NCBI RefSeq assembly: GCF_003752175.1
Contig: NZ_RJVF01000016.1
Span: 124,001 to 188,000, forward strand
Direction of reading: 5' to 3'
Length of the DNA: 64,000 nucleotides
Source of the DNA: Comamonas sp. BIGb0124
GTDB taxonomy: Bacteria; Pseudomonadota; Gammaproteobacteria; Burkholderiales; Burkholderiaceae_C
The translations under genes and the position numbers were made by a program. The notes beneath the pieces were generated by a model, which saw only the letters and a list, made by a program, of their open reading frames with translations, searched no databases and had not been told where the DNA came from. Positions 56,688-64,000 of this stretch are shown here, in pieces (within the stretch, counting starts at the first letter, position 1; each line of letters starts with the position of its first letter).

Positions 56688-57902
56688 ATGTCCGTGATCG
56701 ATACCCCCTTTGTCTACGGTTTGCTGCAGTGGCTCGATGCCGGCTTGCTCGATTTCAACGGGTGGGAAATCGCACTCTATGTGCTGATCACCACCCACAT
56801 CACCATTGCCGCGGTCACCATCTTCCTGCACCGCTCGCAAGCCCACCGTTCGCTGGATCTGCACCCGGCGGTCATGCATTTCTTCCGTTTCTGGCTCTGG
56901 ATCGGAACCGGCATGGTGACCAAGGAGTGGGTGGCCATCCACCGCAAGCACCACGCCAAGTGCGAGACCGAAGAAGACCCGCACAGTCCGCAGACCCGGG
57001 GCATCGACGAGGTGTTCTGGCGCGGCGCCGAGCTGTACCGCAAGGAAACGGGCAACGCCGAGACCATGCGGAAGTTCGGCCACGGCACGCCCAGCGACTG
57101 GCTCGAGGACAAGCTCTACAGCCGCTACAGCGCGCTGGGCATCAGCCTCATGCTGATCCTGAACGTGGCGCTGTTCGGCGCCATCGGCCTCACCGTGTGG
57201 GCCATCCAGATGGCCTGGATCCCGTTCTGGGCCGCCGGCGTGGTCAACGGCCTGGGCCATTACATCGGCTACCGCAACTTCGAGGCCGCCGACGCCAGCA
57301 CCAACCTCGTGCCCTGGGGCATCGTCATCGGCGGCGAGGAACTGCACAACAACCACCACACCTATCCGACCTCGGCCAAGTTCTCGGTCAAGCCGTACGA
57401 GTTCGACATCTGCTGGGGCTATATCGTGGCACTGCAGAAGCTGGGTCTGGCCAAGGTGCGCAAGACGGCGCCCAAGCTGCGCCTGGGTGCCGTGCAGCCG
57501 GTGGCCGACGAGAAGACGCTCGAGGCGGTGATCGCCAACCGCTACGAAGTCATGGCCCGCTATGCGCAGGAAATGCGCCGCGCCTGCCAGGCCGAGATCG
57601 CCGTGCTCAAGGCCCGCGGTGCCGACATCGGCGTCCTGAAGATCGCCAACCGCTGGCTGCACCGCGACGACGAAAAGGTGCCGGCCGAGGTGCGGGAGCA
57701 TCTGCTCCAGGCACGGGCCGAACACCCCATCCTCGATCAGATGCACGCCATGCGCGAGGAACTGCGCACCATGTGGCAGAGCACGACCCGCAGCCGCGAA
57801 CAGCTGGCAGCCGATCTGCAGGCCTGGTGCCACCGCGCCGAGCAAAGCGGCATTGCGGCGCTGCACGAGTTCTCGTTGCGGTTGCGCGCGGCCCAGGTCT
57901 AG
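56688..57902 (+). CDS. Membrane fatty acid desaturase (DesA-type) with long C-terminal extension
   Basis: A 404-residue membrane di-iron desaturase that should put a cis double bond into fatty acyl chains. The three His boxes are HRSQAHRS (about 47-54), HRKHHAK (about 85-91) and HNNHHTYP (about 221-228). Residues after about 270 are an extra hydrophilic helical part not needed for desaturation. Its end (WCHRAEQSGIAALHEF) recalls the end of ISL3-type transposases by eye. The start at 56688 gives a normal N-terminus; the open frame upstream runs through the leader hairpin. Confidence 0.88.
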   Translation: MSVIDTPFVYGLLQWLDAGLLDFNGWEIALYVLITTHITIAAVTIFLHRSQAHRSLDLHPAVMHFFRFWLWIGTGMVTKEWVAIHRKHHAKCETEEDPHSPQTRGIDEVFWRGAELYRKETGNAETMRKFGHGTPSDWLEDKLYSRYSALGISLMLILNVALFGAIGLTVWAIQMAWIPFWAAGVVNGLGHYIGYRNFEAADASTNLVPWGIVIGGEELHNNHHTYPTSAKFSVKPYEFDICWGYIVALQKLGLAKVRKTAPKLRLGAVQPVADEKTLEAVIANRYEVMARYAQEMRRACQAEIAVLKARGADIGVLKIANRWLHRDDEKVPAEVREHLLQARAEHPILDQMHAMREELRTMWQSTTRSREQLAADLQAWCHRAEQSGIAALHEFSLRLRAAQV

Positions 57903-57981
57903 TCCTTTCGGGCCCTGGCGACAGAGCCTCCGGCCGGCAGGCCACGGCGGCTGGGCCGGTAGCCGGTAGCCGCGAGCGCGA

Positions 57982-58446
57982 TCAGGCGCCGCAGGCCGGA
58001 CGCGCCGTCGACCTTGCCGCCGTCGAGGCCTCACGGCGCAGGCGACGTGCGACCCAGGTGCCGCAGCGGGCCAGCCAGCCCGGCCGTGGCGCCGGTGACG
58101 CCAGCATCAGCAGGGCCGGCGTGCCGGATTCCAGGGCGACCCAGGTCGGCAGGCCGTCCTGTCCGCCCGGCAGCATCTGTCCCGCCTCCAGCCACTGGCC
58201 CAGGCCGTGCAGAACCTGTCCCCAGACGTTGGGGCCTCCGGCCACATGCACACGGCCTTCCAGGCACAGCAGGACCGTGCCCGGCGCGAGGCACAGCGTG
58301 GTGCGCAGGCCGGCTGCCAGCCGGATCGGCGTGGCGACGGCGTCGGGCGCCAGATTGGGCCGCGGCGGCGAGGCCGGGGTGGCGAGGACGGATGAACCGG
58401 GGGATGAATCCGGCGTTTGCAGAGGCGCTTGCAGGGACGTTTGCAT
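57982..58446 (-). CDS. Small protein, possibly DUF2917/cupin-like
   Basis: A 154-residue protein with a central beta-rich segment (LCLAPGTVLLCLEGRVHVAG, about 51-70) resembling the DUF2917 beta-sandwich, a proline/serine-rich N-terminus and a basic, Ala/Arg-rich C-terminus. No function is known. It is divergent from a MocR-type regulator across a region with an inverted repeat pair, a typical place for a regulated target gene. Composition and small size leave some doubt that it is real. Confidence 0.55.
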   Translation of the reverse strand: MQTSLQAPLQTPDSSPGSSVLATPASPPRPNLAPDAVATPIRLAAGLRTTLCLAPGTVLLCLEGRVHVAGGPNVWGQVLHGLGQWLEAGQMLPGGQDGLPTWVALESGTPALLMLASPAPRPGWLARCGTWVARRLRREASTAARSTARPACGA

Positions 58447-58512
58447 GATGGTTCTCGGGGCGATGGCCCGTCTTCTTCGGGAGCCTCCAGCATAAAAAAT
58501 CGCAACCTGTTC

Positions 58513-58603
58513 GGGCAGATACAGCCGGGTGGCCGGCCGACCATGACAGTTCCGGTTTTTCGGCTGCTGTTATGGCTGTTTTGATCGAACGCTGTATCTG
58601 TCC
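58513..58603. promoter_or_regulatory. Spaced inverted repeats between the DUF2917-like and MocR genes
   Basis: GGGCAGATACAGC (58513-58525) and GCTGTATCTGTCC (58591-58603) are inverted copies matching at 12 of 13 bases, 78 bases centre to centre. A further CTGT-N6-ACAG follows at 58606-58619. GntR/MocR regulators often bind such repeats in divergent promoters. Confidence 0.6.
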
Positions 58604-58663
58604 ATCTGTTCCGGTACAGGGCATGATGGCGACCTTGACGTCCTGTCTGCCCGTAAGCACACC

Positions 58664-60160
58664 ATGTCCCGTGATTCCGAGTCCCGTCGACCCCCGCTCT
58701 ATCGCCAGCTCGCCGGCCTGTACGAGCAGGCCATGGCCAGCGGCAGCCTGCAGCCGGGCATGCAGATGCCCTCGGTGCGCGAACTGCGGCAGCGCCACGG
58801 CGTGAGCCTGTCGACGGCGCTGCAGGTCTTGCGCCACCTCGAGGACAGCGGCCGTGTCGAGGCCCGGGCGCGGGTCGGCTACTTTGTCCGGGCTCCTGCG
58901 GTGTCGGCGCTGGCGGCGGCCCGCGAGCCGGAGCTGCTCGAGCCCCTGGCCCCGGACCCCGGTGTCTTTGCCGGCATCAACGAGCGCATTTCGGTCATTC
59001 TCGACAAGGCCATGCGTGCCTTGCCGTTGCGGGTCGACCTGGGCAGCGCGATGCCGGCGCCCAGCCTGTTCGACGCCGAGGCGCTGAACCGGCAAGCCAT
59101 GCGCCTGCTGCGTGAACAGCCCGATGTGCTGGTGCTCGGCCCCTCGGCACCGGCGACCCATGCGGAGTTCCAGCAGGCCATGGCCCACCACGCCCTCACG
59201 TTCGGCCTTGGCCTGGTGCCGGCCGACATCACCGCGACCAGCGGCAACTCCGAGGCCGTCAACCTGGCCCTCGATGCGGTGGCCCAGCCGGGCGATGTCG
59301 TCGCGGTCGAATCGCCGACCTTCTACGGCATCCTGCAGGCCATCGAGATCCAGGGTCTGAGGGCGCTCGAGATTCCCAGCAGCCCCCAGACCGGCATGTC
59401 GCTCGAGGCGCTCGAACTGGCCGCCCGCAACGAGCCCCGCCTCAAGGCCGTGGTGGTGGTTCCCCACCTCCAGATGCCCTTGGGCAGCATCATGCCCGAC
59501 GACCACAAGCAGCGGCTGGTGCGGCTGTGCCGCGAATACGGCCTGGCGCTGATCGAGGACGACATCTACCGCGAATTCCTCGACGTGCCGCAGGTGCCCA
59601 GGCCGGCCAAGTCGTGGGATCTGCCCGGCGCCCAGGGCTGCGTGATCTATTGCGCATCGCTGAGCAAGAGTTTTGCCCCCGGCCTCCGGCAGGGCTGGAT
59701 GACGGCCGGGCGCTGGCAGGCACGGGTGCAGATGCTCAAGTTCGCCCGCTCGCGCAACATGCCGAGCTGGTCGCAACTGCTGGCCGCGCGCAGCGTCGAC
59801 ACACCGGCCTACGACCGGCACCTGCGGCGCATGCGGGCGCAGTTGCGTATCCAGCGGGATCAGGCCGCGGCCGCCATCGTGCGGTATTTCCCGCCGGGCA
59901 TCCGCATGAGCCTGCCGCCGGGCGGACTCAGCCTGTGGATGGAGCTGCCGGGCGGTCTGTCGGGCACCCGCCTGTTCGATCTGGCGCTGGCGCAGGGCAT
60001 CCGTGTGGCCCCCGGCGCCATGTTCTCGAACACGGGCCGCTACGAACACTTCCTGCGCCTGAGCTGCGGTGTGCCCTTCACCCCCGAGGTCGAGGCCGCT
60101 TACCGCACCCTGGGCGAGCTGATGGCCCAGGAGCTCGGTCAGGGTCGGCTGGCCGCCTGA
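58664..60160 (+). CDS. MocR-type GntR/aminotransferase fusion regulator (or PLP aminotransferase)
   Basis: A 498-residue protein with an N-terminal GntR winged helix (LYRQLAGLYEQAMASGSLQPG, about 9-29; MPSVRELRQRHGVSLSTALQ, about 33-52) and a C-terminal class I aminotransferase fold. The PLP-binding Lys lies in YCASLSKSFAPGLRQGW (about 326-342). MocR proteins are usually transcription regulators that sense PLP or amino compounds. It is divergent from the DUF2917-like gene and probably controls it. It ends in a bidirectional terminator shared with rpmG. Confidence 0.9.
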   Translation: MSRDSESRRPPLYRQLAGLYEQAMASGSLQPGMQMPSVRELRQRHGVSLSTALQVLRHLEDSGRVEARARVGYFVRAPAVSALAAAREPELLEPLAPDPGVFAGINERISVILDKAMRALPLRVDLGSAMPAPSLFDAEALNRQAMRLLREQPDVLVLGPSAPATHAEFQQAMAHHALTFGLGLVPADITATSGNSEAVNLALDAVAQPGDVVAVESPTFYGILQAIEIQGLRALEIPSSPQTGMSLEALELAARNEPRLKAVVVVPHLQMPLGSIMPDDHKQRLVRLCREYGLALIEDDIYREFLDVPQVPRPAKSWDLPGAQGCVIYCASLSKSFAPGLRQGWMTAGRWQARVQMLKFARSRNMPSWSQLLAARSVDTPAYDRHLRRMRAQLRIQRDQAAAAIVRYFPPGIRMSLPPGGLSLWMELPGGLSGTRLFDLALAQGIRVAPGAMFSNTGRYEHFLRLSCGVPFTPEVEAAYRTLGELMAQELGQGRLAA

Positions 60161-60167
60161 GCGGACG

Positions 60168-60203
60168 AAAAAAACCGCCTGGCATGACACCGGGCGGTTT
60201 TCG
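60168..60203. terminator. Bidirectional terminator between the MocR gene and rpmG
   Basis: AAAACCGCC and GGCGGTTTT form a 9-bp stem extended by inner GG/CC pairs. Reading minus, it ends the rpmB-rpmG transcript with seven Ts; reading plus, four Ts follow for the MocR gene. Confidence 0.9.
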
Positions 60204-60219
60204 ATGGGAAGGCGCCGAA

Positions 60220-60390
60220 TTACTTCAGCTTCACTTCCTTGTAGTCCACATGCTTGCGAGCCTTCGGATCAAACTTGCTGATCAGCATTTTCTCGGGCGT
60301 GGTCTTCTTGTTTTTGGTGGTCGTGTAGAAGTGACCGGTGCCGGCAGTGGATTCCAGCTTGATTTTTTCGCGTCCGCCTTTAGCAGCCAT
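60220..60390 (-). CDS. rpmG: 50S ribosomal protein L33
   Basis: A 56-residue ribosomal protein, too short for many gene finders, reading [17 protein letters not shown] at the start and YKEVKLK at the end. The four zinc cysteines found in some L33 types are absent, so this is the zinc-independent form. It is 11 bases after rpmB on the same strand, with a GGAGAA ribosome site. Confidence 0.95.
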   Translation of the reverse strand: MAAKGGREKIKLESTAGTGHFYTTTKNKKTTPEKMLISKFDPKARKHVDYKEVKLK

Positions 60391-60401
60391 GTTGCTTCTC
60401 C

Positions 60402-60635
60402 TTAAGCTTCACCGCGTGCGCGCAGGTCTGCGAGCACAGCTTCAATACCGTTCTTGTCGATCAGGCGCAGAGCAGCGCTCGACACGCGCAGGCGAACCCA
60501 GCGGTTTTCGTTCTCGACCCAGAAACGACGGTATTGCAGGTTCGGCAGGAACCGGCGCTTGGTTTTGTTGTTGGCATGGGAAACATTGTTCCCGACCATG
60601 GGCTTCTTGCCCGTGACGTCACATACGCGTGCCAT
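60402..60635 (-). CDS. rpmB: 50S ribosomal protein L28
   Basis: A 77-residue ribosomal protein with the family start [20 protein letters not shown] and the [15 protein letters not shown] stretch. It lies upstream of rpmG in the usual two-gene operon. It is preceded by a leader of about 270 bases and a strong TATAAT promoter. The ribosome site is GGAGAG. Confidence 0.97.
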   Translation of the reverse strand: MARVCDVTGKKPMVGNNVSHANNKTKRRFLPNLQYRRFWVENENRWVRLRVSSAALRLIDKNGIEAVLADLRARGEA

Positions 60636-60653
60636 GGAGCACTCTCCGAAAGT

Positions 60654-60860
60654 TCATGACTCACACCGCACGAAGGCGGCGTACAACGCTGGCGCATCCT
60701 CGAGGGATGGGTTGTTGCCAGCGCACCTCGCTGCGGGATCCGCGCCGTGCCTGAAACTCCAGACGCGGTGCGCATGCAGGGGGCTCATCCGATCACCGGC
60801 CTTGTCGGCCAGTCCTCTTTCATGAGCGCTGCGTGTGTCGATCCCCAGCGGTTCGATCAT
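60654..60860 (-). CDS. Possible 68-codon leader ORF upstream of rpmB
   Basis: An open frame of 68 codons lies inside the predicted rpmB leader. It starts at an ATG with AAGGGTGG 6-7 bases before it, and stops 19 bases before rpmB. The predicted product (start MIEPLGIDTRSAHE) matches no family I know and has mixed composition. It could be a translated leader peptide, or chance. I cannot tell which without comparison to relatives. Confidence 0.25.
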   Translation of the reverse strand: MIEPLGIDTRSAHERGLADKAGDRMSPLHAHRVWSFRHGADPAARCAGNNPSLEDAPALYAAFVRCES

Positions 60861-60911
60861 TCGCCACCCTTGTGCCTAAAAATCAGGCATTCAGATGCAG
60901 CAAAGCCCGCC

Positions 60912-60940
60912 ATTATAGCGGGAGGGCCGATTTGTGACCA
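60912..60940 (-). promoter_or_regulatory. Sigma70 promoter of rpmB-rpmG
   Basis: On the minus strand, TGGTCA (60940-60935) and a perfect TATAAT (60917-60912) are 17 bases apart. The predicted start is near 60905, so the leader before rpmB is about 270 bases, long for this operon. Confidence 0.7.
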
Positions 60941-61019
60941 GTGCCCATGGCACAGGCGTTGCGCCCATGCCAAGCCGGGCGCGCAAACGGTGTTCGATCG
61001 GTGTCCGAACGACGTCGGA

Positions 61020-62348
<1,329 letters not shown>

Positions 62349-64000
62349 ATGACTTATTCGCTCAATACTCTCAATTCCGATGCGGCACACCACGCCACCC
62401 GTGGACTGGCCCGTTATGCGCAGGAGCTGGGCTTGCTGTTCGGCCTGATCGGGCTGGTGTTCTGGGGGCTGGCGCTGGCCAGCTACAACCTGACCGACCC
62501 CGCCTGGACGACGTCGGGCAACGGATCGCCCACACGCAACTGGGGCGGCGGCATCGGTGCCTTTCTGGCCGATGGCAGCTATGCGCTGCTGGGCCTGTCG
62601 GTCTGGCTGTGCTGGGCGGCAGGCATGCGCAGCTGGATGGCCGCGCTGGCGCGCTGGATGCGCGGCGGCGTGCCCGAGGCCGGTGAACCGAGCCCGCGCC
62701 TGCGCCGCCTGAGTTTCTGGAGCGGGCTGGTGCTGCTGGTCGTGGCCGGTACGGCGCTGGAGTGGTCCCGCCTGTATCGACTGGAAGGCCTGCTGCCCGG
62801 AAACGCCGGTGGCGCGCTCGGTTACGTCGTGGGGCCGTTTGCGCAGAAATGGCTGGGCTTCAACGGCGCCGGGCTGCTGTGCATCGCGCTCATGGTGCTG
62901 GGGCTGGCGCTGGTGTTCCGTTTCTCCTGGGGCCGTGTGGCCGAGAAAGTCGGCGGCACGCTCGAAGGCGTCTTCACCCGCGTCAAGCAGAAACGCGAAG
63001 TCAAGGCCGACCTGGCCGAAGGCAAGCGCGCAGCACGCCAGCGTGAAGTCACGGTCCAGGAAGAGCGCATCGAGATCGAGCAGCACCATGTGGCCCCCGT
63101 GTTCATCGAACCCGCGCCGCTGGATGTGCCGCGCAGCGACCGTGTGGTCAAGGAGCGCCAGAAACCCTTGTTCCGCGAGATGAGCGACAGCAACCTGCCG
63201 CAGGTCCACCTGCTCGACGAGGCACAGCAGCGCCAGGACTCGGTCGCCCCCGAGACGCTGGAGATGACCAGCCGCCTCATCGAGAAAAAGCTCAAGGACT
63301 TCGGCGTCGACGTCCGGGTCGTCGCTGCGGCTCCCGGTCCGGTCATCACCCGCTACGAGATCGAGCCGGCCACCGGCGTCAAGGGCTCGCAGGTCGTCAA
63401 CCTGGCCAAGGATCTGGCCCGTTCGCTGTCGCTGGTTTCCATCCGCGTCATCGAGACCATTCCGGGCAAGAACTTCATGGCGCTGGAACTGCCCAACGCC
63501 AAGCGCCAGACCATCAAGCTCAGCGAGATTCTGGGTTCGCAGGTCTACAACGAGGCCAAGTCCATGCTCACCATGGGCCTGGGCAAGGACATCGTCGGCA
63601 ACCCCGTGGTGGCCGATCTCGCCAAGATGCCGCACGTGCTGGTGGCCGGTACCACCGGCTCGGGCAAGTCGGTGGGGATCAACGCCATGATCCTGTCGCT
63701 GCTCTACAAGGCCGACGCCAAGGACGTGCGCCTGCTCATGATCGACCCCAAGATGCTGGAAATGTCGGTCTACGAAGGCATCCCGCATCTGCTCGCGCCT
63801 GTGGTCACCGACATGAAACAGGCGGCCAACGGACTCAACTGGTGTGTGGCCGAGATGGAACGCCGCTACAAGTTCATGAGCAAGGTGGGGGTTAGGAACC
63901 TGGCCGGCTTCAATGCCAAGATCGACGAGACCAAGGCCCGCGGCGAGTTCATCTACAACCCCTTCAGCCTCACGCCCGAAGACCCCGAGCCGCTCGAGCG
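62349..64000 (+). CDS. ftsK: DNA translocase FtsK (3' truncated)
   Basis: The first 550 residues of FtsK, which pumps chromosomal DNA through the closing septum and activates XerCD at dif. There are about four N-terminal membrane segments (about 24-45, 72-92, 122-136 and 173-190). A short linker follows (about 200-300), much shorter than in E. coli. The alpha/beta motor domain has [18 protein letters not shown] and Walker A GTTGSGKS (434-441), then [11 protein letters not shown] (Walker B). The gene runs off the window; the rest of the motor and the gamma domain are not seen. Confidence 0.95.
   Translation, partial: MTYSLNTLNSDAAHHATRGLARYAQELGLLFGLIGLVFWGLALASYNLTDPAWTTSGNGSPTRNWGGGIGAFLADGSYALLGLSVWLCWAAGMRSWMAALARWMRGGVPEAGEPSPRLRRLSFWSGLVLLVVAGTALEWSRLYRLEGLLPGNAGGALGYVVGPFAQKWLGFNGAGLLCIALMVLGLALVFRFSWGRVAEKVGGTLEGVFTRVKQKREVKADLAEGKRAARQREVTVQEERIEIEQHHVAPVFIEPAPLDVPRSDRVVKERQKPLFREMSDSNLPQVHLLDEAQQRQDSVAPETLEMTSRLIEKKLKDFGVDVRVVAAAPGPVITRYEIEPATGVKGSQVVNLAKDLARSLSLVSIRVIETIPGKNFMALELPNAKRQTIKLSEILGSQVYNEAKSMLTMGLGKDIVGNPVVADLAKMPHVLVAGTTGSGKSVGINAMILSLLYKADAKDVRLLMIDPKMLEMSVYEGIPHLLAPVVTDMKQAANGLNWCVAEMERRYKFMSKVGVRNLAGFNAKIDETKARGEFIYNPFSLTPEDPEPLE

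Larger units (their letters stand above)
60636..61019. other. Gap between rpmB and trxB: promoter and long leader
   Basis: This 384-base gap contains the rpmB promoter (60912-60940), its leader, and the end of the trxB transcript on the same strand. Around the promoter, CCCGC and GCGGG flank the -10 as a short dyad (60907-60922). Apart from the possible leader ORF, I see no gene. Confidence 0.6.

Overview
The window is high-GC, densely packed bacterial chromosome that looks like a betaproteobacterium of the order Burkholderiales, probably Comamonadaceae or a close relative. The evidence is the 4,5-cleavage protocatechuate operon in the Comamonas gene order (pmdK-E-F-D-A-B-C), several Bug/TctC solute-binding proteins, the torF-glnK-amtB block, the SMP-30/aldose epimerase pair and the trxB/ftsK arrangement. 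I saw no tRNA, rRNA, insertion sequence, CRISPR array or prophage. Both ends are cut: metH lacks its start and ftsK lacks its end.

Layout. 1-5 kb: 3' part of metH, then a convergent porin/DUF1624 pair. 5-14.2 kb: an orphan TctC protein, cycA, an AEC transporter, then a quinate/shikimate block (type II dehydroquinase aroQ, a ShiA-like importer, a fused 3-dehydroshikimate dehydratase quiC). It is followed by two small genes that look like degenerate, separated copies of the two quiC domains. 14.2-23 kb: a LysR regulator divergent from the pmd operon, which takes protocatechuate through meta (4,5) cleavage to pyruvate and oxaloacetate, ending in a clear terminator before an aldo/keto reductase. 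23-25.3 kb: a second LysR with a second LigA/LigB-type extradiol dioxygenase pair. 25.3-28.5 kb: an IclR regulator, pobA (4-hydroxybenzoate 3-hydroxylase) with a three-repeat operator, and an AraC regulator. 28.7-37.1 kb: an apparent operon of two SDR dehydrogenases, a ketosteroid-dehydrogenase-like flavoprotein, a NIPSNAP protein and a complete branched-chain-type ABC importer. 37.2-39.3 kb: LysR plus a divergent quinone-oxidoreductase-like gene.

39.4-64 kb is mostly housekeeping. It holds comM; the nitrogen-regulated torF-glnK-amtB operon with a well-formed sigma54 promoter and NtrC-like sites; aldose epimerase and SMP-30 lactonase; glcE and glcF split by a DUF1275 gene; a MAPEG protein; Hsp15; a LysR-TctC-PdxA-like group; yceH, purN, an RsmB-family methyltransferase, a fatty acid desaturase, a MocR regulator, rpmB-rpmG, trxB and ftsK.

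How it works together: the first 38 kb reads as an aromatic and alicyclic acid catabolic island. Quinate/shikimate (through aroQ and quiC) and 4-hydroxybenzoate (through pobA) both give protocatechuate, which the pmd enzymes degrade. I infer, without proof, that the 28.7-37.1 kb operon may feed an alicyclic keto acid into 4-hydroxybenzoate or a related aromatic. The candidates for undescribed biology are that operon, the degenerate quiC-like gene pair, and the second LigAB pair.
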